DNA of 64,000 nucleotides from Streptomyces sulphureus DSM 40104 (lineage in GTDB: Bacteria > Actinomycetota > Actinomycetes > Streptomycetales > Streptomycetaceae). The DNA is taken from assembly GCF_000381025.1 (NCBI RefSeq), contig NZ_KB905815.1:479789-543788 (forward strand), in the 5' to 3' direction. The first letter of the stretch is position 1. The number at the start of each line of letters is the position of its first letter. The position numbers were made by a program, and so were the translations under genes. Below, piece by piece: positions 21,439 through 30,219 of the stretch. The notes under the pieces were generated by a model that was given only the letters and a program-made list of their open reading frames with translations, had not been told where the DNA came from and did not search any database.

Positions 21439-21711
21439 TCAGCGGCCGTACATGCATGACCAGTGGCGATTCAAGATCACTGTGCGATTGCCGAAGTGGG
21501 CGGGGTGACGAGAGACCAGCTCGATCGCCTTCCCCCGCGGCAGTCCTTCCGGAAAGCCGTGTGCCAAGAGGTTCGTGCAGAAGGCTTCTACGGTGTCACT
21601 GCAACACCACTCGATCACGAGATCGCCGGAGTGGTGCGTGTGGCAGTTTGCAAAACCGTGCGGTTCCGCCGGCCTGTTGGCCAGGTCCGGGCAGCGCAGT
21701 ATTCGGCTTGC
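21439..21711 (-). pseudogene. Gene fragment cut by the IS
   Basis: The minus-strand frame runs from the IS boundary to TGA at 21439-21441. It contains coding-like sequence such as FANCHTHHSGDLVIEWCCSD and LAHGFPEGLPRGKAIELVSR. No family is recognised. Its 5' part is missing exactly at the IS left end, so the gene was probably interrupted there. Confidence 0.4.
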
Positions 21712-21731
21712 AGGGTGTCTCAGATGGTGTG
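21712..21731. repeat. IS left inverted repeat
   Basis: AGGGTGTCTCAGATGGTGTG matches the right end with one mismatch over 20 bp; the inner 17 bp are perfect. Confidence 0.8.
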
Positions 21732-21741
21732 ACGGTGCATC

Positions 21742-22564
21742 GTGGGGTGTGTGAGTGGTCGTTTTGCGTGGCTGGTGCCGGCCGAACTGTGGGATGTGGC
21801 AGAGCCGTTGATCGAGGGGCCTGCGGTGCGGCCGCAGGGGGGCGGTAAGGCTCGGTCGGATGATGAGGCGGTGTTCGCCGCGATCATCTTTGTGCTGGTC
21901 ACGGGGTGTACGTGGCGCAAGCTGCCACCGGTCTTCGGTGTCTCGTGGCAAACGGTGCACCGCCGGTACGGACAGTGGACGAGGGCTGGGCTGTGGCGTC
22001 GGCTGCACCGGGCGGTCCTGGACAACCTCGGATCGAGAGGCATGCTCGACTGGTCACGAACGGTCGTGGATGCCGCCTCGGTCAGGGCAAGGAGAGGGGG
22101 CCCACACAGGGCCAAGTCCGGTCGACCTTGGCAAGAACGGCAGCACACTCCATCTCCTGACCGACGCATTCGGCCTCCCCGTAGCGGTCGCCGTCAGCGG
22201 CGCCAACACCCACGACAGCAACGCACTCCAGCCCCTGGTCCGCGCGATACCCGCCGTCACCTCCCGGCGAGGCCCACGACGACGCAAGCCGGCAAAACTG
22301 CACGCCGACAAAGGCTACGACTACACCCACCTGCGACGATGGCTCCGCGAACGAAACATCACCCCGCGCATCGCACGCAAGGGAATCGAACCCTCCGACC
22401 GACTCGGCCGCCACCGATGGGTCGTCGAACGCAGCTTCGCCTGGACCGGCAACTACCGCCGCCTGACCACACGATGGGAACGCAAAGCCAGCCACTTCCT
22501 CGGCTTCCTCACCCTCGCCGCCACCCTGATCTGCCACAAGCACTACCTCAAACACACCATCTGA
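21742..22564 (+). CDS. IS5-family transposase, two overlapping frames
   Basis: The N-terminal half starts at GTG 21742 (or GTG 21751, giving (M)SGRFAWLVPAELWDVAEPLI). It runs in one frame through TWRKLPPVFGVSWQTVHRRY and VVDAASVRARRGG, which contains the first catalytic Asp. The C-terminal half (HTGPSPVDLGKNGS, the second Asp in LHADKGYD, Glu in VVERSFAWTGNYRRL) is in the +1 frame. The switch falls at the AGAGGGGGCC run near 22093-22102. Some IS5 relatives make transposase by frameshifting at such runs, so this may be normal rather than a defect. Confidence 0.8.
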
Positions 22565-22572
22565 GACACACT
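22553..22572. repeat. IS right inverted repeat
   Basis: This copy contains the reverse complement of the 17-bp GTGTCTCAGATGGTGTG found at the left end. It overlaps the transposase stop codon. Confidence 0.8.
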
Positions 22573-22585
22573 CTTAGGGCCCGGC

Positions 22586-24234
22586 ATGTTCGAGGAACAC
22601 ATCTACCCGCGCCTGGTGGCCTCCTTCGATGGCATGTCACCCGACCCCGGCCGCAATCCGGACGCCACCCTCAAAGATCTGCAGCTCCTCCTCGACCAGC
22701 CCGTCCATGCCGTGCTCGCCTATCGGAGGCACGGCAAGCACGTGTGGCACTGCTCCGTGCGCGCCGCTCCCGGTGACCGCATCCTGAGTGACAAGGAGTG
22801 GGCGGACATCGCCCGCCGGGTCGTGGCCGCCACCGGCATCGACCCGGGTGAGGGGGCGAGTGGCTGCCGCTGGGCCGCCGTACGCCACGCGGACGACCAC
22901 ATCCACCTCATCGCCACAACTGTGAAAGAGGACGGAGGGCGACCAGATGACAACCGCTCCGCCAAACGCGCGCACGCCGAATGCCGCCTGCTGCAGAAGG
23001 AATTGGGCCTCCCCCTCGTCAACGCCGGCGGCGGCACCGCCGCCCAGCAGCCCACCAGTGCCGAGAAGCACAAAGCCAAACGGAAAAACAGGCGCGCACC
23101 CCACGGGGAAGAACTACGCGAGCGCGTCCGCCGTGCGGTGGCCGGCGCAGCCGATCAGGAGGAGTTCTTCGACCGGCTCGCCGCCTCCGGTCTAATCATC
23201 CGCCGACGGACCGCCCCCTCAGGTGACCTCCTCGGCTACACCGTCGTCCTGCCCGGGGACAGCAACAAGACGGGCAAGTCCGTCTCCTACTCCGGCGCCA
23301 AGCTGACCCCGGACCTGTCCCTGCACCGCATTCGGGAACGCTGCACCATCAACCATCACGCCAAGGCCGTCGTTGAGGGGCGTCCCGCCGGCCCCCCCCG
23401 GGTGAGCCGTGCGGCAGCGGCCCGGCGGAAGGCGACTCAGGCCGCCTGGTCGGCAGTGCTGGTCATCGACCAGGGCGACGACGGAATGGTCGCCGCGCAG
23501 ATCGCGGCCGGAGGCGAGGTCCTCGACGCGCTCGCCAAGACCTCCGCCGCCCAGACCAGAGGCGAACTACGCGAAGCGGCATGGGCGTTCGAGCGGGCCT
23601 CCCGCTCCCACATCCGGGCCGTCCACGGCCACGACCGAGCACTGCGCCAAGCCGCACACGACCTCATCCACAGCGGACCCGCCCTCGGCCTCGGCGAAGA
23701 CGGCGCCACCACAGCCATGGTCATCGACATGCTCTTCTTCTTGGTCACCGACGCAGCGAACTGGCACGGTAAACACCATCACGCCTAACAAGCCGCGGCA
23801 GCAGAGCAAGCCGCCGGTCACCTACGCACCGCCTACAACGGAGCCGCCGGGCACCCCATCGGCGCGCTCCAGCAACGGGGCCGCCACCCCCCCCATCCAT
23901 CAGTCGAAAGCACGCCACCGCCGTGCGGGAGGCGGCGCCGGAATTGGCCGAGCGAGTACTTGCCGAGCCCAGCTGGCACGCACTGGCGGCGACCCTCGCC
24001 GACGCCAAAGCTGCCGGACATCACTCCGCCAGCCTGCTGAAGAAGGCAGTGGCACGACGGGAGTTGGACTCAGCCGAGTCCATCAGCGACGTACTGGTCT
24101 GGCGCCTGCGCCGCGCGGCTGATCTACCCGCCGACGCCACAACCCCGCCAACCCCGGGCAGTGCAGGGCCGTCGCGCAGGCATGTGTCCGCCCAGATCAC
24201 AGCCCAGCGAAAAGAGCGGCGCAGGGGCCGGTGA
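22586..24234 (+). pseudogene. Relaxase / mobilization nuclease, truncated and frameshifted
   Basis: Relaxases nick DNA at oriT during conjugative mobilization. The intact stretch (22586-23788, 400 residues) has the HxH-type metal motif AVRHADDHIHLIATTVKEDG and the upstream family-like sequence AYRRHGKHVWHCSVRAAPGD. It opens with MFEEHIYPRL directly after GPG codons. In relatives this follows an N-terminal stretch of about 20 residues ending YGPG, so the true start is lost at the IS. After TAA 23786-23788 the same frame continues QAAAAEQAAGHLRTAYNGAA. A C-run at 23886-23894 then shifts frame into ISRKHATAVREAAPELAERV, ending at 24234. It is probably non-functional. Confidence 0.75.
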
Positions 24235-24429
24235 GCTCAGGACCGAATCTACGAAGAGCAGACACAGAGGCGCTCTTGATGCACGAGCGCTACGCAGGTT
24301 CGGGCACCTCCCCCGCAAGCGAGCCAGCACCTGCACAACCCGCGCTGGTAGTGCCCCCGCTGGCTCGCCAGAGGTGCCCACCCAGCCCTCATAGGTGGGC
24401 TGTCAGCGGGCAACGGCATACTCACCGCT

Positions 24430-24981
24430 ATGACGGCTGAGAAGATTGAGGGGCAGTTGCTCGACGGTGTGGTGCGCAACGCCTGGTATGAAGCGCTGCA
24501 GGAGGTGTGGCATAGGTATGAGGACCTGGTCCAGGAGCAGACTCACGAAGTGACAGTCATGGCCAAGGTCGCCGCGGAGCTGCAGCCGCGCATCGATGAT
24601 GCCCTAGAGCACAGGTACCGCGTCGATGTGGAGTACAACCGGTGGCACGGCCCGAACGCCAGAGAGTTCCGGGTGAAGTACCTGCCGGATCCTAGCGGGG
24701 AGAATAAACGAGTTCGTCCCGATCTGATCGTGCATGACGGGACGGGCAACCATCTGCACAACCTGCTCGTCGTCGAGGCCAAGCAAGGGGCACAAATCAG
24801 GCCACGGGACCGGGAGGATGACTACCGCAAGCTTCTTGGCTTCTTGTCCGTCTATGACTACCGACAGGCGGTCTACCTGGAGTTCGACGGAAACGGTGGT
24901 CCCCCGCGCCTGGAATGGCTCCGGCAAGACGAGTGGCCCGACCCCGAGTACCGACCCGCAGAAGTCGTCGCCCTCTTCTAG
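24430..24981 (+). CDS. Hypothetical protein with PD-(D/E)XK nuclease-like motif
   Basis: This 183-residue protein has no named family I recognise. Residues 95-120 read RVRPDLIVHDG followed by LLVVEAKQG, so D98, E116 and K118 form the Asp...Glu-x-Lys pattern of the PD-(D/E)XK fold. The N-terminal part (about residues 1-65) is helical with a Glu-rich face. The gene is lower in GC than its neighbours and lies inside the island, both consistent with transfer. It converges on the damaged regulator, and the two stop regions overlap by 4 bp. A nuclease or nuclease-derived DNA-binding role is inferred from the motif only. Confidence 0.6.
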   Translation: MTAEKIEGQLLDGVVRNAWYEALQEVWHRYEDLVQEQTHEVTVMAKVAAELQPRIDDALEHRYRVDVEYNRWHGPNAREFRVKYLPDPSGENKRVRPDLIVHDGTGNHLHNLLVVEAKQGAQIRPRDREDDYRKLLGFLSVYDYRQAVYLEFDGNGGPPRLEWLRQDEWPDPEYRPAEVVALF

Positions 24982-25538
24982 CGGCTCGCCGCGGTGGCGA
25001 GAAGGCGGCTACGCACTCGGTGGGTGGCGCTGCCGGAGTTTTGAAGGTTCAGAGCCGAGTCGGCGAGGTCTGCGGCACTCTTCTCGATGTCGAGCTGCCC
25101 GCCGCGTTTGTGATCGCTGGCGACCACGGCAGCGAACTTCTCTTCCAGACGTTCAGCATCGCTCATCCGATCTTGCGCCTTGAGGCGCCGGCTGGAGCGG
25201 CGGCAGCCACGACCGCTGAGACGGTTCCAACGACGAGAGTGCGGCGGTACATGGGGTCCTTCTGCGGTGGGGCCGCCGTGGATGAGGAGCGGCCCCGTGG
25301 CACGAACCCTAAAGGCGACGGCGGACATCCCAGAGATGCCCTCCAGGACCTTCCGCGTTGCCGTATTGGGCCAGCGGACTCGCCCGGATCGCCACTTCCG
25401 GAGATGACGGCCGTCGCATGTTCCGGGCTTGCCGGTGAGGTCCTCCAGGGCTGAATTCAGGGCCTTCGCGTGGCTGTTGGAGCTGTGTCGATGGTCTGCC
25501 ATCCACGCTTCAAGAGCCCTGTTACGCGCGGTGTCCAT
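24978..25538 (-). pseudogene. Streptomyces HTH regulator, internally frame-swapped and truncated
   Basis: The N-terminus (MDTARNRALEAWMADH, LNSALEDLTGKPGTCDGRHLRKW, RSGRVRWPNTATRKVLEGI, each quoted in part) matches a streptomycete regulator class with an HTH domain. The middle of the present frame is nonsense, while another frame reads LGFVPRGRSS and then MYRRTLVVGTVSAVVAAAAP, as relatives do. The original frame returns at MSDAERLEEKFAAVVASDH. Thus one extra base (GCCTTTAGGG near 25302) and one lost base (near 25166) cancel. The protein then stops after VRSRLLATAASR, about half the family length. It is probably inactive. Confidence 0.7.
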
Positions 25539-25861
25539 GGCCGCACCGTAGTCCGTTGCGCACGCAGCGGAAGGTAAATGGATCACCAAAACCCCCTAGG
25601 GGGGCTCATCGCGGTTCTGCGTCAGATCCCCTAACCAGGGGACGGGGAGTTATCTGTTTCGCACCGCAGCGGACTGCTGGAGTCACCCCGGAAGCCGGAG
25701 GTGAGGACGATGACGGGGTGTCAGGAAGTAGGCGAGCATCTGTACGCAGTGATGTGCATTGCGTCGAGGCTGGCATTCGCAGGAAACAGTGAGAGTCCAC
25801 GGGCGTGGCTGGTAATGGCGGCGGTCCATATATGTCTAACCGTCAGCTTTTACGGACGCCC
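25539..25861. other. Gene-free right part of island
   Basis: Short open frames exist here (for example 25701-25883) but they lack ribosome sites, motifs and family resemblance. No RNA gene or integrase remnant was recognised. Confidence 0.4.
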
Positions 25862-25879
25862 GGTGCACGACCGGTGCAC
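25862..25879. repeat. Paired GGTGCAC sites, right end of island
   Basis: GGTGCAC occurs at 25862-25868 and 25873-25879 with the same 11-bp period and orientation as at 21112-21129. It lies about 107 bp from the right att-like core. Confidence 0.4.
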
Positions 25880-25895
25880 GTGAGCGTGGAAACAG

Positions 25896-25942
25896 ATGGT
25901 GACCCGCGGAAGACGCCGGAAGGCGTTTCCGCAGGTCACCAT
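25896..25942 (-). terminator. Long hairpin after glnA
   Basis: A 47-nt fold reads ATGGTGACC / GGTCACCAT, then GCGGAA / TTCCGC, then ACGCC / GGCGT, closed by a GGAA loop. It has only one mismatch and one bulged G. It starts 41 nt beyond the glnA stop and probably now terminates glnA, although it belongs to the island side of the junction. Confidence 0.65.
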
Positions 25943-25983
25943 AGTCAAGCACTCTCGAAGGCCAGGTAGCCCGGACCCCCGAT

Positions 25984-27399
25984 TTAGATGTCGAAGTAGA
26001 GCTCGAACTCATGCGGATGCGGCCGGAGTTGCATCGGGGCGATCTCGTTGGTGCGCTTGTAGTCGATCCAGGTTTCGATGAGGTCGGCGGTGAAGACGCC
26101 GCCGGCCTGGAGGTATTCGTTGTCGGCTTCGAGGGCGTCGAGGACCGCGGGGAGGGAGGTGGGGACCTGGGGGACGCCTGCGTGTTCCTCGGGGGCGAGT
26201 TCGTAGAGGTCCTTGTCGATCGGCTCGGGCGGCTCGATCTTGTTCTTGACGCCGTCGAGGCCCGCCATCAGGAGTGCTGCGAAGGCGAGGTACGGGTTGG
26301 ACGACGGGTCGGGAGCGCGGAACTCGACGCGCTTCGCCTTCGGGTTGGAGCCCGTGATCGGGATGCGCATCGCGGCGGAGCGGTTGCGCTGCGAGTAGAC
26401 GAGGTTGACCGGGGCCTCGAAGCCGGGGACCAGGCGGTGGTAGGAGTTCACCGTCGGGTTGGTGAAGGCGAGGAGCGAGGCGGCGTGCTTGAGGATGCCG
26501 CCGATGTAGTAGCGGGCGGTGTCCGAGAGGCCCGCGTAGCCCTGCTCGTCGTAGAAGAGCGGGGAGCCGTCGCTCCAGAGGGACTGGTGGACGTGCATGC
26601 CGGAGCCGTTGTCGCCGAAGATCGGCTTGGGCATGAAGGTCGCGGTCTTGCCGTTGCGCCAGACGGTGTTCTTCACGATGTACTTGAAGAGCATCAGGTC
26701 GTCGGCGGCGGCGAGCAGGGTGTTGAACTTGTAGTTGATCTCGGCCTGGCCCGCGGTGCCGACCTCGTGGTGCTGGCGCTCGATCTCCAGGCCGGCGTTG
26801 GTGAGTTCGGTGGAGATCTCGGCGCGCAGGTCGGCGAAGTGGTCGACCGGGGGCGCCGGGAAGTAGCCGCCCTTGTAGCGGACCTTGTAGCCGCGGTTGC
26901 CGCCGTCCTCGATGGCGCCGGTGTTCCAGGCGCCGGCCTCCGAATCGATGTGGTAGTAGCCGGCGTTGGCCTTGGTCTCGAAGCGGACGTCGTCGAAGAC
27001 GTAGAACTCGGCCTCGGGGCCGAAGAACGCGGTGTCGGCAATGCCGGAGGAGGCGAGGTACGCCTCGGCCTTCTTCGCCACGTTCCGCGGGTCACGGCTG
27101 TACTGCTCACCGGTGATCGGGTCGTGGATGAAGAAGTTGATGTTCAGGTGCTTCTCTGTCCGGAACGGGTCGACGCGCGCCGTCCTCAGGTCCGGGACGA
27201 GGGCCATGTCGGACTCGTGGATCGCCTGGAAGCCGCGGATGGAGGACCCGTCGAACATGAGGTTCTCGGAGGGGTCGAACGTCGCGGCCGGCACCGTGAA
27301 GTGCTGCATGATGCCCGGCAGGTCGCAGAAACGGACGTCGATGTACTTCACGTCGTTGTCCGCGATGAACTTTTTGGCCTCGTCGGCGTTCTGGAACAT
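25984..27399 (-). CDS. glnA: Glutamine synthetase type I, adenylylatable
   Basis: GlnA makes glutamine from glutamate, ammonia and ATP as a dodecamer in the cytosol. The product has 471 residues from ATG 27397-27399, with GGAGGAG upstream. The N-terminal beta-grasp is followed by the catalytic core, with [19 protein letters not shown]-type [21 protein letters not shown] and NRSAAMRIP. The adenylylation Tyr lies in [11 protein letters not shown], so GlnE (encoded 29 kb away) can inactivate it. A GlnR-type operator lies about 100-135 bp upstream. The last codons (ELYFDI) overlap the att-like repeat, so the island inserted without changing the protein. Confidence 0.96.
   Translation of the reverse strand: MFQNADEAKKFIADNDVKYIDVRFCDLPGIMQHFTVPAATFDPSENLMFDGSSIRGFQAIHESDMALVPDLRTARVDPFRTEKHLNINFFIHDPITGEQYSRDPRNVAKKAEAYLASSGIADTAFFGPEAEFYVFDDVRFETKANAGYYHIDSEAGAWNTGAIEDGGNRGYKVRYKGGYFPAPPVDHFADLRAEISTELTNAGLEIERQHHEVGTAGQAEINYKFNTLLAAADDLMLFKYIVKNTVWRNGKTATFMPKPIFGDNGSGMHVHQSLWSDGSPLFYDEQGYAGLSDTARYYIGGILKHAASLLAFTNPTVNSYHRLVPGFEAPVNLVYSQRNRSAAMRIPITGSNPKAKRVEFRAPDPSSNPYLAFAALLMAGLDGVKNKIEPPEPIDKDLYELAPEEHAGVPQVPTSLPAVLDALEADNEYLQAGGVFTADLIETWIDYKRTNEIAPMQLRPHPHEFELYFDI
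25986..25998. repeat. att-like direct repeat, right copy inside glnA
   Basis: AGATGTCGAAGTA covers the last codons of glnA and matches 21049-21061. See the left copy for the argument. Confidence 0.65.
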
Positions 27400-27494
27400 C
27401 CAACTCCTCCTAGTCCCGCCGCGAGGGGACGGGAATTGCTCCGGGGCACGAGCCAGTGCGGTGGCGCGTTGCTGCTCGACCATAAGCAGAGGCC

Positions 27495-27533
27495 ATTTCT
27501 CAAGCATGACCCATTTGTTTCGCTGATGTTAAC
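27495..27533 (-). promoter_or_regulatory. GlnR-type operator of glnA
   Basis: On the minus strand the order is GTTAAC-n6-GAAAC-n6-GTCAT-n6-GAAAT (third spacer GCTTGA). These are two tandem a-site/b-site pairs of the kind bound by GlnR in streptomycetes. Nitrogen-limitation control of glnA is expected. Confidence 0.75.
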
Positions 27534-27599
27534 CGGGCGGAGGGGGCTTCTCCGGCCGCCCGCGCGTGGGCGCATCGACCGCCGCGCTACCGTGAAGGG

Positions 27600-28070
27600 G
27601 TGGAGAACAGGGAAGCAATCGGGTCCTGGCTGTCCGGTCCGAGGGCCGCAGCACAGGAGATGGGCACGGACTTCGGGTACCCCGGAGAGCGCCTCGGACT
27701 ACCGAAGTCGGGCACGGGTTCCCTCGCGCCGATGGGCCGCCGGTTCGCCGCGGTCTTCATCGACTGGGCGCTGGCCTTGGTGATCTCGTTCGGGCTGCTG
27801 GCCGGGCGCAACGTGCATGCGACCAACGACTGGGCGCTGCCGGTCTTCCTCGTGATGAGCGTGGTGCTGGTCGGGACGGTGGGGTGCACCATGGGCAAGC
27901 GACTGCTGGGGCTGCGCGTCGTCTCCGTCGACGGGCTGGGACGGCTGCCGCTGTGGCGGACGCTCGTGCGCACCGTGCTGCTCGGGCTCGCGATCCCCGC
28001 GCTGATCTGGGACCGCGACAACCGCGGCCTCCACGACAGGCTCTCAGGCGCCGTCCAGGTCCGTATCTGA
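27600..28070 (+). CDS. RDD family membrane protein
   Basis: This 156-residue integral membrane protein of unknown function has the RDD signature as MGRRFAAVFIDWALALVI and ends with WDRDNRGLHDRLSGAVQV. About three hydrophobic segments are visible. GTG 27600 has no Shine-Dalgarno sequence, but TACCGT lies ten bases upstream, so the mRNA is probably leaderless. It is divergent from glnA, an arrangement also found in S. coelicolor. Confidence 0.88.
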   Translation: MENREAIGSWLSGPRAAAQEMGTDFGYPGERLGLPKSGTGSLAPMGRRFAAVFIDWALALVISFGLLAGRNVHATNDWALPVFLVMSVVLVGTVGCTMGKRLLGLRVVSVDGLGRLPLWRTLVRTVLLGLAIPALIWDRDNRGLHDRLSGAVQVRI

Positions 28071-28169
28071 GCCGCTCCCGCGGCGCGCCAACTTCCCGCG
28101 GTGTCCGCCGGCTTACCCGCACAGGCCGCGTGCGCCGTTTCGTATACGGACGCTCACACAGCGCACACC

Positions 28170-28197
28170 GCCCCGGCCCGCAGCAGCAGGCCGGGGC
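28170..28197. terminator. Bidirectional terminator between RDD and DUF4191 genes
   Basis: GCCCCGGCC (28170-28178) pairs perfectly with GGCCGGGGC (28189-28197) around a 10-nt loop between convergent genes. Confidence 0.8.
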
Positions 28198-28217
28198 GCA
28201 CATCCCCACGGGGAGGC

Positions 28218-28907
28218 TCAGCGGCCGCGCATGCCCTTCGGCATCCGCATGCCCTTGGGCATCGGCCCCTTCGGCACCGGCATGTTGCTCATCAGGTCCC
28301 CGAGCGCGCGCAGGCGGTCGTTGACCTCGGTGACCTGGCCGCCCTGGAGCGTACGCGGCAGCTTCAGCATCTTGGTGCGGAGCTTGCGGAGCGGGACCTG
28401 GCCCTCGTCGTTGCCGACGACGATGTCGTGGACGGGGACGTCGCCGACGACGCGGGCCATGCGCTTCTTCTCCGAACCCAGCAGGGAGCGCAGGCGGTTC
28501 GGGTTGCCCTCACCGATCAGGACGATGCCGGCCTTGCCGACGGCGCGGTGCACGACGTCCTGGCTGCGGTTCATCGCCACCGCCTGGTCGATGTGCCATC
28601 CCTTGCCCATGCGGTCGAGCACGGCGGCCGCGGCGCCCAACTGGCCTTCCATCTGCCCGAATGCGGCCTTCTCCGCGCGGCGTCCGAAGACGATCGCCGC
28701 CGCGAGCAACGCCAGCACGAAGCCGAGGATGCCGAGGTAGACGGGGTGGCCGACCAGGAAGCCGATCGCGAGGAGGACACCGAAGGTGACAAGCCCCACG
28801 CCGGCCAGAATCCAGCCGATCCACCGGTCCGTGCGCCGGGTCATCGTGTATGTCTGGGCGATCTGCTTGAGCCGCCCAGGTTCCGCTGATTTTTCCTTCC
28901 TCGCCAT
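28218..28907 (-). CDS. DUF4191 family membrane protein
   Basis: This 229-residue conserved actinobacterial protein of unknown role has two adjacent transmembrane segments at about residues 29-72 (WIGWILAGVGLVTFGVLLAI, then VYLGILGFVLALLAAAIVFG). A soluble domain follows with KAGIVLIGEGNPNRLRSLL, and the tail is Met/Pro/Lys/Gly-rich (MPVPKGPMPKGMRMPKGM). ATG 28907 has no Shine-Dalgarno sequence but TAAACT lies close upstream, so a leaderless start is likely. It is always close to lipA in streptomycetes, as here. Confidence 0.85.
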   Translation of the reverse strand: MARKEKSAEPGRLKQIAQTYTMTRRTDRWIGWILAGVGLVTFGVLLAIGFLVGHPVYLGILGFVLALLAAAIVFGRRAEKAAFGQMEGQLGAAAAVLDRMGKGWHIDQAVAMNRSQDVVHRAVGKAGIVLIGEGNPNRLRSLLGSEKKRMARVVGDVPVHDIVVGNDEGQVPLRKLRTKMLKLPRTLQGGQVTEVNDRLRALGDLMSNMPVPKGPMPKGMRMPKGMRGR

Positions 28908-28969
28908 GGGAGGAAGTTTACGTGGAGTGCGCGCCGCCCGTTCCCTCGGGCCGGTGTACGCGCCGGACG

Positions 28970-29185
28970 TCAGGTGGCGTGGGTGCCGGCGCGGGGCGTC
29001 GAGGCGGCACGGAGCACACGTTCCGCCTCGTCCCTGCCGCGCGCCCGGCGGCGGTCCTCGAGGACGGCCGCCCAGGCGTTCCGCCTCGCCCGCTGCTGAC
29101 CGCTGGCGAGCAGCAGCGCCTCCAGGCTCTCCAGTGCGCGCAACCCGGTCCGCAAGGTGATCCCCTCCAAATCGCCGTCGGGCAT
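28970..29185 (-). CDS. Small conserved actinobacterial protein
   Basis: This 71-residue, very Arg/Leu/Ala-rich, probably helical protein reads MPDGDLEGITLRTGLRALES and LLLASGQQRARRNAWAAVLED. Similar short proteins sit between lipA and the DUF4191 gene in streptomycetes. Function is unknown. Confidence 0.65.
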   Translation of the reverse strand: MPDGDLEGITLRTGLRALESLEALLLASGQQRARRNAWAAVLEDRRRARGRDEAERVLRAASTPRAGTHAT

Positions 29186-29277
29186 GAGCGATACGTAACG
29201 CCACTGTCACGCACAGGTGTTACCAGGGGATGTCCGCCGGGTCAAAACCGTCGGAACGCACTCCCCTGCGACGCGGC

Positions 29278-30219
29278 TCAGGCGACGCGGGTGGTCTCGC
29301 GGGCCTCGACGGCCTGCTTGTAGAGGCGGCCGGCCCGGTAGGAGGAGCGGACGAGCGGGCCCGACATCACGCCGGCGTAGCCGATCTCGGTCGCCTCCTG
29401 CTGGAGTTCGACGAACTCCTGCGGCTTCACCCAGCGCTCGACGGGGTGGTGCCGGGGCGACGGCCTGAGGTACTGCGTGATGGTGATCAACTCGCAGCCG
29501 GCCGAGTGGAGATCGCGCAGCGCCTCGCTGATCTCCTCGCGGGTCTCGCCCAGGCCGAGGATCAGGTTCGACTTGGTGACGAGGCCGTCCTCGCGTGCCC
29601 TGGTGAGCACTTCGAGGGAGCGCTCATACCGGAAGCCGGGGCGGATGCGCTTGAAGATCCGCGGCACCGTCTCGACGTTGTGGGCCAGCACCTCGGGACG
29701 CGAGGAGAAGACCTCGGCGAGCTGCTCGGGGACGGCGTTGAAGTCGGGGATGAGCAACTCGACGCCGGTGTCCGGCATCAGGGCGTGGATCTGGCGGACC
29801 GTCTCCGCGTAGAGCCAGGCGCCGCCGTCCTCCAGGTCGTCGCGGGCGACGCCGGTGATGGTGGCGTAGCGCAGCTCCATGGTGCGCACCGACTCGGCCA
29901 CGCGGCGGGGCTCGTCACGGTCGAGCTCGGCCGGCCTGCCGGTGTCGATCTGGCAGAAGTCGCAGCGCCTGGTGCACTGCTCGCCTCCGATGAGGAAGGT
30001 CGCCTCGCGGTCCTCCCAGCACTCGAAGATGTTCGGGCAGCCCGCCTCCTGGCAGACCGTGTGCAGGCCCTCGCTCTTCACCAGGTTCTGGAGTGCGTTG
30101 TACTCGGGTCCCATCTTCGCCCGGGTCTTGATCCACTCGGGCTTGCGCTCGATCGGAGTCTCGCTGTTGCGGACCTCCAGGCGCAGCAGCTTTCGACCGT
30201 CGGGTGCGACAGCGGACAC
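29278..30219 (-). CDS. lipA: Lipoyl synthase
   Basis: This radical-SAM enzyme inserts two sulfurs into protein-bound octanoyl groups to make lipoyl cofactors. It has 313 residues from GTG 30219 with GAGGGAG upstream. The N-terminal auxiliary-cluster cysteines are in [12 protein letters not shown], the radical-SAM CxxxCxxC is CTRRCDFC, and the conserved C-terminal RSSYRAG supplies the auxiliary-cluster Ser. It follows lipB in the same direction, so octanoyl transfer and sulfur insertion are co-expressed. Confidence 0.96.
   Translation of the reverse strand: MSAVAPDGRKLLRLEVRNSETPIERKPEWIKTRAKMGPEYNALQNLVKSEGLHTVCQEAGCPNIFECWEDREATFLIGGEQCTRRCDFCQIDTGRPAELDRDEPRRVAESVRTMELRYATITGVARDDLEDGGAWLYAETVRQIHALMPDTGVELLIPDFNAVPEQLAEVFSSRPEVLAHNVETVPRIFKRIRPGFRYERSLEVLTRAREDGLVTKSNLILGLGETREEISEALRDLHSAGCELITITQYLRPSPRHHPVERWVKPQEFVELQQEATEIGYAGVMSGPLVRSSYRAGRLYKQAVEARETTRVA

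Larger units (their letters stand above)
21712..22572 (+). mobile_element. IS5-family insertion sequence, about 861 bp
   Basis: The element is bounded by 20-bp imperfect inverted repeats and carries a DDE transposase in two frames. No convincing target-site duplication is visible: the left flank reads GGCTTGC and the right flank CTTAGGG. This fits a deletion next to the IS after insertion, and the relaxase gene on the right has lost its 5' end. Confidence 0.85.
21062..25985. mobile_element. Degenerate integrative/mobilizable island at the 3' end of glnA
   Basis: This 4.9-kb segment lies between two copies of a glnA 3'-end sequence. It contains plasmid/ICE-type cargo: a relaxase (damaged), an IS5-family element, a PD-(D/E)XK-like protein, and an HTH regulator of a type common in streptomycetes (damaged). 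Paired GGTGCAC sites lie near both ends. No integrase or excisionase gene is recognisable, so the island looks immobile. Boundaries are inferred from the repeats. Confidence 0.6.

Noticed and set aside
21742..22564. Transposase two-frame layout as evidence that the IS is dead
   Set aside because: Some IS5 relatives use frameshifting at G-runs, so the split alone does not show inactivation.
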